Of a stretch of DNA of 30,118 bases, positions 8,739-16,916 are shown piece by piece. The translations under genes and the position numbers were made by a program. The notes beneath the pieces were generated by a model. That model made no database searches. It was not told where the DNA came from and saw only the letters and a program-made list of their open reading frames with translations. The DNA comes from Stramenopiles sp. TOSAG23-3 (Eukaryota; Sar). The stretch's first letter is position 1. Each line of letters opens with the position of its first letter. The stretch covers positions 1-30,118 of the forward strand of contig LT642231.1 in NCBI GenBank assembly GCA_900128585.1, given 5' to 3'.

Positions 8739-9848
8739 TTAGTGGCGGACCTTGAACGCATTCAAGACATGGATTTCTGTGGCCACCTCTTCAACTTTGG
8801 ACCTCCACCTATCCTTGCAACTGTCGACGAACTGCTGCAGTCCATGCTCTATTGATCGCGCCCTGGACCGTAGGGGCGTGCTTGAGCGCTCCGTGGCCAA
8901 AAATGGATGCAGCAGGCACTCTTCCGCGGACAACCTTTCGACAGGGTTTACTTTCAGCAACTTGTCAATAAGGTCTTTCGCCTCTGGCGAAATAAATTTC
9001 CACTCTTCGTCGTCAAAGGAGTACTCCCCTTGTTGGGCCCGCTGAATGATCACATCGTCCGACGAGCCTACCTCCGGGTCAAAGGGGTGGTAGGCGCACA
9101 GCATGACGTACAAAATCACGCCGAAACTAAACATATCTGCTTTATAATCGTACTTTCGCCTTCGGGTAACCTCCGGCGCCGTATAGGCCCAGGTCCCACA
9201 GACCGTCCGGGCTTGCCGTTTCTCGTCCAAAATACGCCCAAGTCCGAAATCTGCGATTCGAAGAGAGCTCTCTGGGTCGTTCTTGGTCTTAAGCATAATA
9301 TTTTCAGGCTTCAAGTCGCGATGAATGATGTTTTTCGCGTGCAAAAATTGCAACGCAGAGCAGACGTTCCGCATGTGCTTCCGGGCGGACTCCTCCGAGT
9401 ACGCCCCGTTCTCAATGAGCCGGTCGAACAACTCCCCACCCTCGCACAGTTCCATAACAATGTGCAGCTCGTTGGATACCAAGTAGACGTCATGAATGGC
9501 CGTGATTGCCGGGTGGGCCCCAACCTTTTCCAGTATTTCAATCTCCTTCCTCAGGGTTGCTTTCTGCTTGTTGGATTCCCGGACCTTGATAATCTTTACG
9601 GCGACTTTCTCCGACGTGCTCTGAATGACCGCTGCGCGGACCTTTGCGAAGTGGCCTTTTCCCAAGGTCTTCCCAAGTATGTATTTCTGACTTATATCGC
9701 GCTGCGAGCTGGGAGCTTGGTCGAGCCTCCCGCTAAGACTCTTTGACATTTGCTCTCTAGAGAGCTCGCTCGTCGCACCACCACCGACAAGCTTCGGCCC
9801 TTCCGCACCAGCGGCTTTTTTCTTTTTTCTGGAAAACTTATTCCCCAT
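8739..9848 (-). CDS. Ser/Thr protein kinase, CAMK group, N-myristoylation start
   Basis: A 369-residue kinase. The only ATG that fits is at 9848: it gives MGNKFSRKKKK, a textbook N-myristoylation signal (Gly2, Ser6) followed by a polybasic patch, which together predict membrane anchoring. The frame upstream is open but has no other ATG. The catalytic domain spans about 56-317: glycine loop GKGHFAKV (63-70), lysine VAVK (Lys85), alpha-C Glu in LRKEIEIL, HRDLKPEN (176-183), DFG (200-202), activation segment TVCGTWAYTAPEV with the APE motif, and a terminal HPFL. All catalytic residues are present, so it should be active. The pattern ELCEGGELFDRL and the HRDLKPENIM form place it with CaMK/CDPK/DAPK-like kinases. 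There are no EF hands, so it is not a CDPK. The last 50 residues are basic and amphipathic and could be an autoinhibitory or calmodulin-binding tail. The stop is TAA. Confidence 0.93.
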   Translation of the reverse strand: MGNKFSRKKKKAAGAEGPKLVGGGATSELSREQMSKSLSGRLDQAPSSQRDISQKYILGKTLGKGHFAKVRAAVIQSTSEKVAVKIIKVRESNKQKATLRKEIEILEKVGAHPAITAIHDVYLVSNELHIVMELCEGGELFDRLIENGAYSEESARKHMRNVCSALQFLHAKNIIHRDLKPENIMLKTKNDPESSLRIADFGLGRILDEKRQARTVCGTWAYTAPEVTRRRKYDYKADMFSFGVILYVMLCAYHPFDPEVGSSDDVIIQRAQQGEYSFDDEEWKFISPEAKDLIDKLLKVNPVERLSAEECLLHPFLATERSSTPLRSRARSIEHGLQQFVDSCKDRWRSKVEEVATEIHVLNAFKVRH

Positions 9849-10089
9849 ATTGGTGTCCTCGATATAGCGCTCGTCGAAAACAAAAACGAACAAAACGAAT
9901 AACGCGATCAAACAACAATCTTTTTCTTTGCAGGCGACCAGTGAAACGGTGTTAATTGAACCAATGATTTTATAATAATTTCTATTCAATGGACATCATT
10001 TGTCTTTTTCCTTTCTTCTTGCAAAATTTCATTTGAGTATTAATATTATACTACTTGAAAGTGGTTGTTTTTTTTTATATAATAAAAAA

Positions 10090-10133
10090 TAAAAAAAAAA
10101 AAAAAAAGGAAGAAGGAGGAAGAAAAAAAAAAA
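10090..10133. repeat. Poly-A / GGAAGA purine tract
   Basis: A long A run followed by GGAAGAAGGAGGAAG and another A run; purine-only on the plus strand apart from the ends. Confidence 0.85.
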
Positions 10134-10179
10134 ATCTTCTGTCGTCGTCTGTGTTAATAAAAATAAAATCAATCATCAG

Positions 10180-10396
10180 CCTTCTTCTTCTTCTTCTTCT
10201 TCTTCTTCTTTCTTCTTTCTTCTTCTTTCTTCTTCTTTCTTCTTCTTTCTTCTTCTTTCTCTTTCTTCTTCTTTCTTCTTTCTTCTTCTTTCTTCTTCTT
10301 CTTCTTTCTTCTTTCTTCTTCTTCTTCTTCTTCTTCTTTCTTCTTTCTTCTTTCTTCTTTCTTCTTCTTCTTCTTCTTTCTTCTTCTTCTTCTTCA
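10180..10396. repeat. Long TTC/TTTC composite microsatellite
   Basis: About 215 bp of uninterrupted pyrimidine. TTC triplets are punctuated by TTTC, giving a 10-nt unit CTTCTTCTTT repeated about five times near 10215-10260, then longer TTC-only blocks. It is in the promoter spacer between the kinase and the small secreted-protein gene. Confidence 0.97.
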
Positions 10397-10582
10397 TCAT
10401 TCATTTTTTTATTAAAAAAAATAAAAATATTTTGAAGTATTAGTCCCTGCTCTGTGTGTTTATTTTTACAATAATACATGTAATAGCATAATAACACTTC
10501 CCCGAAAAGGATCTAATCTATAATTAAATTTAGGGTATGAAGTTTCTTTTGACTTTTTTTTTTATGAGAGAAAGGAGAGAAA

Positions 10583-10607
10583 GGGGGGGGGGGGGGGGGG
10601 GGGGGGG
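10583..10607. repeat. 25-nt homopolymeric G run
   Basis: Twenty-five consecutive G, preceded by AGAGAAAGGAGAGAAA and followed by AAGGATG. It is the only long G run in otherwise AT-rich spacers. The length given by the assembly may be approximate. Confidence 0.85.
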
Positions 10608-11076
10608 AAGGATGAAAAAAAGTCTGTATTAATATATTAATATACTTTACTTTACTATTAAACTATTTAATAAGTAGGACTAATAAGTACAGGTAGATCA
10701 CAATAATAGTCTAGCTAGAACAGACTAGACTAGTTGTCTATTATAATTAGAGAAGATGGGGCCTGTGTTGTCTGTCCTGCTTGCTCATTTGATAAATTAT
10801 TTAGTAGTATGGAATACAATGGGAAGAAATTAAAAATAAATGACATTATATAACGAAGGACAAGGGGGACAGGACGGAGGAGGAACAGCACGAAGGTGGA
10901 ATGCTTTTGGAAAGTTCCATCGTAGTACTTATGGAATGAACGCATATGGGAGTCTTTTATGTAAAAGTGCACGACGTGCCGTCCACGTATGGAATACAAA
11001 TTAGAGGCCAAGCAAAATCACAATCTGTTGTAAATTGTACACTTCAAACTGTAACAACAATTGGAATCAGGTCAGG

Positions 11077-11505
11077 ATGATGCGAAATAATGTGTTCGTA
11101 GTTGTACTGCTGAGTGTGGTCGCTCTTGGTTTGACGGAAGCATTGTCGAACCCGGCCCTTCGCAGCAAGCGCCAGGTAGCTCTGAACGGGGTCGCCAAAC
11201 TAGCCTTGAAAATTGCCTCGCCAAGTGGCCCAATGTCCTACTCGGGGGTAATGGAGAACAACCTTAGGGAAGAATTAGTTATGAAAAAGAGACTGTCGAC
11301 CAAAGTGGACACATTGACAAAGGAGCTTGACGACATTTTAAGACCGGCAACTGGACCGGTGGCCCAGTCCACACACCTAGGGTTAGAACAGCACGACGAC
11401 GTCAGGGGCAACGAGAAGCCTTACAAAGATGAAAAATTAGTGAACCTGTACCATGGTAAGTCGCCCCAGAACGTTTGGGGGGGCGAAAACCCGGGGAGGA
11501 ATTAA
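11077..11505 (+). CDS. Small secreted or lumenal protein, unknown
   Basis: 142 residues from the first of two adjacent ATGs (11077 or 11080). Residues 3-24 are a strong signal peptide (VFVVVLLSVVALGLTEALS), so the product enters the secretory route. Uptake into a complex plastid through a bipartite leader is possible, but the expected Phe after the cleavage site is absent. The mature part is hydrophilic: a predicted helix at about 60-88 (ENNLREELVMKKRLSTKVDTL) and a Gly/Asn-rich end (QNVWGGENPGRN). It has no cysteines, which argues against a disulphide-stabilised effector. A perfect 5' splice-like GGTAAGT lies at 11455-11461 inside the frame; if used with the AG at 11551-11552 it would replace the last 16 residues with five others. 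The uninterrupted frame is the simpler reading. I do not recognise a family. Confidence 0.65.
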   Translation: MMRNNVFVVVLLSVVALGLTEALSNPALRSKRQVALNGVAKLALKIASPSGPMSYSGVMENNLREELVMKKRLSTKVDTLTKELDDILRPATGPVAQSTHLGLEQHDDVRGNEKPYKDEKLVNLYHGKSPQNVWGGENPGRN

Positions 11506-11782
11506 AGTTAATTAAACTATATAATAATACAAGATTGTATTCCTCTAAACAGTTGATTTATTGTAATGTTTATCAGTATAGGATTAGGGTTTGCTAACCG
11601 AAACAAACACTGAATACGGTTCAAACCTTGCTGAAGACTTCTTTTTTAAACAAGAAAATTGGTTGTTATTTTAAGTAAATTGCGAGTAAGACTTCTTTAT
11701 TTTAAATATCCAACACACAAAACTCCTCATCGTAAATTACATTTGTACTGCATACAAATGCACACGCGCTCCACCTGCTACT

Positions 11783-13537
11783 TTAATTGTAACTAAGCCG
11801 GGCATTCTTTCGAACGGCATAGACGACCCTGCCGTCACGATCGTACCCCGTTACCGTCGAGTGCGTCAGCACTTTCATCATAAACGGTAGCTTCAGGATC
11901 GCGAAAGGCAGCGAAAGCAATCCGTACACCGTTCTAATCCAGTACAAAGTTGACCGCAACCTCCACGAAGCGGAGAAGTAGCCGTCGCTGCTGGTGACAA
12001 AGGCCAGCAGCATCAGGGCAAACACACAGAGTGTGATGGTGGTGTCGTACCAGAACCATTTGCTCAGGTGCCCACCTTTTGGAACGTTCAACAGCAAATC
12101 CTTGCTCCTCTGGTCGTACTCTTCCGGGATTGGGTAATCCTCGCCGTCCACCGCGACTGGGTGCCCTTCCCGAATTGCCAACATCCCTTCGTACGACGTT
12201 CGAGGGCGATTCACCTTCGGCAACCTCAAAAACGCGATCCAAGTGAGGCATATTTGTATGCAAAACATGATAGCCCCGAAGACGGTCAGCGTAGGGCCGT
12301 GCGCGCTGCATTCCCTGTCGGGGTCCGTTACGCACAAATAATACAGGGACGCACCCCGACCGGTCCCCAGGACGCCCGACGTCAAGAACTTTGCCGTCTG
12401 AAAGCTCACTATAAAATCAATCAATTGGTACTCATCATCTAAATCCCGCAGCAAGTACAAAAAACACCACCAGATTTCCGAAAAAATTGGAATGAAAGCA
12501 GGGCATGTAAAAAGCCACCATAGCGGATTTCGCGTTCTCGTCCAAATCGACTGGTTGTAGGGGTACAGCGTGTACAACAGATGGGCCTTCAGTCGACCCA
12601 TGTTCAGAAATGAAAAAGTGCTTTCTGACCCCGGCCGCCTGCCCTGGCAGCATCGCCAGCACGGCGCCACACGGTGGCGATGAAATTCACGGCGAGTTTC
12701 CATCATGTCTTCATCGTCGTTCGCCGCTTCCTCTAAAAGTTGGTCCAACGGTTTGCTTCCCGGGAACCCCTGGGGCGACAGCATCAGGCTTCGTACCCCG
12801 TCCTCGGCGGTCAGATCCTTCTGCGCGCTGTCGCCCGTTTGCATTGCCCCGCCGGCCCCCGCAGGGGTACCGTACGTCAGGCGCCGCCGTACGGACGAAG
12901 GCTTTTTTGCACTGCTTTGCCGGTGCACAGCTGGGGACAGGTAAAGTTGTCGAACTTCCGACGTTTGGCGGAACATTTCACGCTTGACATCAGGAATGAC
13001 CGTCGCCAACGTTTCATCGATTGTTTCCAGAACAAAGCTCGGCATATCCTTGTCCTTAATCTCTTCTGCTACGCGCTCGGCAACAGTGTCCATAATATTG
13101 TCCAGCTGTCGGTTGAAGCTCTGGGTGAGAAGGTGGGCAGCATTCTCTCTCGTCTGTAAAATGAGAGATTCCGTAGCATTTGTCGCAGCACTCGCAGATT
13201 TGCGCAAGAGAATCGCGTTCTCCAAAAATATTGTTCCTATTCGACTGTTTAAAACTGTTTGCACAACACCACGACCTAACTGTATTGCCCGCCTTCGCAG
13301 CACCTGGGGAAACCACACCTTCTCGTCCACATGCACATTGTCGCCGCCGCTCGTTTCGTCTTCTTCATCATCCCCATCCCACTTTGAGTTAAGCAATTCG
13401 TGCGTTGCAATAATGAAAAATATGAACACAAAAGTGTTTTCGGCATAGTTTGTACGGTTCAACGCACGTATGCCAACTAACCTCCCCGCATCCTTTACCC
13501 GGCGGGCAAACGTACGGCGGATTCCACGGGCGGACAT
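11783..13537 (-). CDS. Multi-pass membrane protein of unknown function
   Basis: 584 residues from the first ATG (13537); the frame is open upstream only from a GTG. The order is: a basic N terminus (MSARGIRRTFARRVKDAGR), one hydrophobic segment at about 34-46 (FVFIFFIIATH), an acidic linker, a long amphipathic helical region (about 75-200), a disordered Ser/Ala/Gly-rich stretch (205-290), then the membrane domain (about 320-570) with roughly four TM segments. The best-marked region reads LLYTLYPYNQSIWTRTRNP and, slightly later, LRDLDDEYQLIDFIVSFQ, with many aromatic and charged residues that look functionally constrained. A CWRCC cluster lies at 293-297, just before the membrane domain, and could bind metal or be acylated. 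I cannot name the family. It is neither an ABC nor an MFS pattern. The stop is TAA. It is convergent with the small secreted gene and divergent from the coiled-coil gene. Confidence 0.82.
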   Translation of the reverse strand: MSARGIRRTFARRVKDAGRLVGIRALNRTNYAENTFVFIFFIIATHELLNSKWDGDDEEDETSGGDNVHVDEKVWFPQVLRRRAIQLGRGVVQTVLNSRIGTIFLENAILLRKSASAATNATESLILQTRENAAHLLTQSFNRQLDNIMDTVAERVAEEIKDKDMPSFVLETIDETLATVIPDVKREMFRQTSEVRQLYLSPAVHRQSSAKKPSSVRRRLTYGTPAGAGGAMQTGDSAQKDLTAEDGVRSLMLSPQGFPGSKPLDQLLEEAANDDEDMMETRREFHRHRVAPCWRCCQGRRPGSESTFSFLNMGRLKAHLLYTLYPYNQSIWTRTRNPLWWLFTCPAFIPIFSEIWWCFLYLLRDLDDEYQLIDFIVSFQTAKFLTSGVLGTGRGASLYYLCVTDPDRECSAHGPTLTVFGAIMFCIQICLTWIAFLRLPKVNRPRTSYEGMLAIREGHPVAVDGEDYPIPEEYDQRSKDLLLNVPKGGHLSKWFWYDTTITLCVFALMLLAFVTSSDGYFSASWRLRSTLYWIRTVYGLLSLPFAILKLPFMMKVLTHSTVTGYDRDGRVVYAVRKNARLSYN

Positions 13538-14345
13538 TTTTCGATACGAACGCGAAAAGACGCACGATCTATTTACAACCAACACATATTTATACGACCA
13601 TTCATTATGCTCAAAGGTATCTCAAAACGCACAATATATTACTGTTTTACCCTTCACTTTAATTTGTGTCGTGTTAGTCACTTGTATAATAAAAATTGAA
13701 AGAAGAAGAAAAAGAAGTAGTATAATTATTTTTTTTTCTTATTATATCTTCATCAAAAAAATTTGTTTTTTTTGTTTTTTTTGTTGTTTTACCTTACTAC
13801 GAGTAGGTAATAATAATACACCAAGTATAAAATGTACATTATTAATTTCTGAAATGTTTAAATTAGTAACGTAGTATTATTAAAACCGTACCGTACAGTT
13901 TTTCATGTATTTATTTAGATTACATCATTGTTATTTGAACTATTATTTATTAGTTTTGTTCGCAGTACGTACATTATTTATTAGCTAGACTAGTTATATA
14001 TAATAATCTATACTATTACGCTGTAGTTATTATAGATTTGAATTTTTTATTAATTAGTCTGAAATAATAATAATCTTCGTTCTTCTATAATATGTATCTT
14101 CTTTTCTTCTCCTTCATCATTCACACCTTCACACACCACCACCTCACACCACAAAACACAGGAAAAAAAAAGAACAAGTGTAGTTTCAATTTTCAACCCA
14201 AGGTGTGATTCTAACACTGCTTTCCATTTGGTTAAAACAGAACATGAAAAGCACAGTCAATTAACAGAGCCACAAACGACGAAAATAAAAAGTGTTAGAA
14301 CGATAGAAGCCATTCACAAGAAACGAGTGCGACACAGGATTTATC
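13538..14345. other. Divergent promoter spacer
   Basis: It separates the membrane-protein and coiled-coil genes. It contains a short purine run (about 13697-13717), T-rich stretches, an 8-nt palindrome GTACGTAC (13965-13972), the inverted pair AATCTATA/TATAGATT (about 14004-14039), a CT-rich tract (14091-14120) and a CA-rich, purely A/C/T stretch (about 14120-14160) close to the coiled-coil start. No reading frame is supported. Confidence 0.6.
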
Positions 14346-16511
14346 ATGCAGCCTAGTCTTGGAAGCAGCGTTTTCGAATTAAACCCCTTGTCGAGCTACT
14401 TGGTGCAAGAGTCTATTGCTCAAGGTGCGGCCCCGGAGTACGATGAAAACGAACGCCTCGATAATCGGGCCATTCCACGTTTATCTCCTACGATGTTTTC
14501 ATCGTCTTTTGCTAAGTTTCCTACCAGTGGTGAGGCTTGGGAAAATATCCCAGTCATCATACGAAACTCGTTTTGTCAAGTTTTGAGCGAGTGCAAAAGG
14601 CTACAGTCCGAAGTTAACGTGTTGAAGCGAGAAAATGCTGCTCGAGCTCAAGTCCCGAACGAGCTGAAGGATGTTGAAATGCTGACAGTAAAAGTAGAGG
14701 CCCTGGAGCAAAACGTAAGGTTAAAGCCTTCGATCGCTTTTATAAGCGAATGTTTGGACAGGAAAGCAAACCGAAGCGACGTATACGCCATGATTCCTCC
14801 CCAGGAAATTGACTTGAAGGGGTGGGACTCGCGGTTTCTTCGGATAGAGGAAAAAGTTGAAACGGTGGCGGAATCGTTTGCGCTCAGTGAGAAATTCAGT
14901 GAAAAATGGAACGACATTGAAAACCGACTCGTTTTTACAAAGATGCTTCAGGGGAAAATTGCAGATATGGAAATCAAGGGACGCAAGAATGAGAAGAAAA
15001 TCAAGGACTTTACAGAGATGGTGGAACGAATGGAGAACAGCGAATCCAGGATCCTGGAAAGCGTTGGACACCTGTCGCAAGCGTTGAAAGGTATAAACGG
15101 AAAAATAAATAATTTCGATGGAAAGGCAAAACAATTAGAAGAAAAAGTTTCTGTTTTAGACAGCAAGTTGAAGGGGGTTCTAGCAAGAATCGATAGTGAA
15201 CACGAAGATTTGGAGCACCATATGCAAGAAGTGGAGCGTCACCAAAACGACCTTGACAAAAAGCCCAAAACCGTTGTCCGACGGTCACCTACTGGAATCC
15301 AAACGAAGAAATACAAGGACGCAATTATAAACGAGGTCAGGGGATGCTTAAAATATGACATATACGAGGTCTTAGGGATGGACAGTCACAACCACAATGT
15401 TAGTTTTGATGAACTTCGGGACGATGTTAAGTTGGCAAAGAAACAAATAAAGCGAATAAAAGAACACATGGGTGAACTAGAGGGAAACGGCAAGGCAAAC
15501 AAAACGAATTTAGAGGAGACCCAACAATCAGTTTCATCTGCCAATGCTCAAACCGAGAAGCTCAAAGAAACCGCAGAAGAAATTAAGTCGCACCAGAAAA
15601 GGCTGGAAAAACACTTAAGAACAAATACTTCCCATCTGAAGCAGCAGATTGATGATTTGGAACAAAAAATTAAGGGTGAGCAACACAAGATGTCTGAAAA
15701 TCTCCATAATGTTGTGAATGAAAATACGAAAGAAGTCAAAAAGCAGAGCGGACACATGCAACTAGCAATCGGAAAAATAAAAGGTTTCTTGAAAACCCTG
15801 GTATCGCTCGAAACATTAGAGGACAAGCTTGCGAACGAAGTGGGAAAGAGTATATCGGACATTAAAAAAGACATCAAGAGGAACAAAGACGCTGTAGATG
15901 AAATACCAGAGCTGAAATCAGTAGAACGGCACATAAAAAAGCAATTACTTGCGCGCGTCGAAGACGACATAGGCAAAAACAGCACCGCGGTCAGCATCAT
16001 AACCAAGCTATGCAGTGAGAATACTGCTATGTTGGGAAATCTTGAACAAAATTTCGACAAGGAATTAGAGACCATAAGGCAGTGCAGCCAGCAGGTTAAG
16101 AGCAACTCTAGCGAATTATCCTTGGCGAGGAAAGACCGCGAAAGGTTGACAGTGATTGAAGGCAAGCTGAATGAAGTTCTAACAGCTGCTGCGGCGACAA
16201 CGGAGCAACCGTCGCTTCTCCAAGACACTGCTGCACAGAGAGCCACGGGCAACACCGAAGGCCATGAGAAACAGGATGGGGAAAAAAGCGCTCCAAAACG
16301 CGAATCTCACACGGACCACCCAGAAGCAACAGAATCTCGTCGACACAAGAAACGTCGCCATACGCACCGCAAATCGAAGAAATCTGGTTCTAGCCGGCAT
16401 GGGCGACGGAAACAACGAGTATCACAGGAAGAGCAAAGTCAAACTCATGCGATTCTTGAGGCGTTGAAACAACAAAAGCGACTGTTAGAAGAGAAGTTGG
16501 CATCGACGTAA
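14346..16511 (+). CDS. Large coiled-coil protein with basic tail
   Basis: 721 residues beginning at ATG 14346 and ending TAA. The first 85 residues are not coiled coil. From about 85 to 605 almost all of the sequence is heptad-like and rich in Lys, Glu, Gln and Leu, with few prolines, so it should form a long, probably dimeric rod. A break around 300-330 (KPKTVVRRSPTGIQTKK) and a short globular-looking segment (EVRGCLKYDIYEVLGMD) split the rod in two. A low-complexity region (about 615-650) leads to a highly basic patch (ESRRHKKRRHTHRKSKK, then more Arg/Lys), which could bind nucleic acid, tubulin or acidic lipid or act as a nuclear signal. It ends in a short Leu/Lys helix. The segment ECLDRKANRSDVYAMI (about 134-149) is the most conserved-looking part. 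A cytoskeletal, centriolar or flagellar scaffold is plausible but unproven; coiled coils mimic many families. Confidence 0.85.
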   Translation: MQPSLGSSVFELNPLSSYLVQESIAQGAAPEYDENERLDNRAIPRLSPTMFSSSFAKFPTSGEAWENIPVIIRNSFCQVLSECKRLQSEVNVLKRENAARAQVPNELKDVEMLTVKVEALEQNVRLKPSIAFISECLDRKANRSDVYAMIPPQEIDLKGWDSRFLRIEEKVETVAESFALSEKFSEKWNDIENRLVFTKMLQGKIADMEIKGRKNEKKIKDFTEMVERMENSESRILESVGHLSQALKGINGKINNFDGKAKQLEEKVSVLDSKLKGVLARIDSEHEDLEHHMQEVERHQNDLDKKPKTVVRRSPTGIQTKKYKDAIINEVRGCLKYDIYEVLGMDSHNHNVSFDELRDDVKLAKKQIKRIKEHMGELEGNGKANKTNLEETQQSVSSANAQTEKLKETAEEIKSHQKRLEKHLRTNTSHLKQQIDDLEQKIKGEQHKMSENLHNVVNENTKEVKKQSGHMQLAIGKIKGFLKTLVSLETLEDKLANEVGKSISDIKKDIKRNKDAVDEIPELKSVERHIKKQLLARVEDDIGKNSTAVSIITKLCSENTAMLGNLEQNFDKELETIRQCSQQVKSNSSELSLARKDRERLTVIEGKLNEVLTAAAATTEQPSLLQDTAAQRATGNTEGHEKQDGEKSAPKRESHTDHPEATESRRHKKRRHTHRKSKKSGSSRHGRRKQRVSQEEQSQTHAILEALKQQKRLLEEKLAST

Positions 16512-16916
16512 TAGTAGAAATATAAATACCGGCAGTTCGTAAATAAGAAATGTGGGGAACGAAGAATACAGCGTAATAAAATACGTATTAAAAAATTTCT
16601 TCTCCTTCTTCTTCTTTCTCTTCTTTTTTTCCTCCCTACTACTATTCACAGGAGGAGCAGAGCAGCAAAACAATATCGCGCGACGAGAAGAAAAGAAGAA
16701 GAAGAAAAGCGCGAGCGAGGAGGACAGGAGTTGAAGTTTTTTTGTTTGTTGCATGAGATGTGACGGAAAACGTAATAAAAGTATTAATTATTACGTTCGA
16801 TTCTTATCTATATGGTTGTCACGTTCAAAACCATTAAACCCCCACCTGTTTAGAAAGGACACTTTGCATTTTCATGTAAAAGAACAGAAGATCGGTGGAG
16901 AGAAAACGATAAGGGA
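16512..16916. other. Tandem spacer with pyrimidine and purine tracts
   Basis: It lies between the coiled-coil and helical-protein genes, both plus strand. It holds a pyrimidine tract (about 16595-16635) and a purine tract (about 16684-16709). Frames across it encode low-complexity Phe/Lys/Ser runs and are not genes. Confidence 0.6.
16605..16704. repeat. 13-bp inverted repeat made of TTC and GAA tracts
   Basis: CTTCTTCTTCTTT (16605-16617) is exactly complementary to AAAGAAGAAGAAG (16692-16704), with a 74-nt loop. In RNA it could fold as a stem in the 3' region of the coiled-coil transcript or the 5' region of the next. Low-complexity arms make chance pairing easy. Confidence 0.5.

Larger units (their letters stand above)
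9849..11076. other. Divergent promoter spacer with microsatellites and poly-G
   Basis: At 1.23 kb this is the longest gap in the window. It contains a purine-rich stretch (10090-10133), the long TTC tract (10180-10396), a 25-nt G run (10583-10607) and AT-rich DNA with repeated CTAG words (about 10709-10735, CTAGCTAG / CTAGACTAG). Long frames across the microsatellite encode only Arg/Lys/Glu or Leu/Ser/Phe runs and are not genes. Confidence 0.65.

Noticed and set aside
8907-9746. 279-codon plus-strand frame inside the kinase
   Set aside because: Antisense shadow of the kinase catalytic domain; no recognisable motif.
9849-9989. N-terminal extension of the kinase
   Set aside because: It begins at TTG and contains no ATG before the myristoylation start at 9848.
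10055-10497. Arg/Lys/Glu-rich or Leu/Ser/Phe-rich frames across the 10.2-kb tract
   Set aside because: They are translations of a microsatellite on either strand, with no non-repetitive coding part.
10730-11011. 93-codon minus-strand frame upstream of the small secreted gene
   Set aside because: Starts at TTG, AT-rich hydrophobic composition, no recognisable features.
15548-16255. 235-codon minus-strand frame inside the coiled-coil gene
   Set aside because: Ser/Phe/Cys-rich complement of a Lys/Glu-rich coiled coil, a typical shadow.
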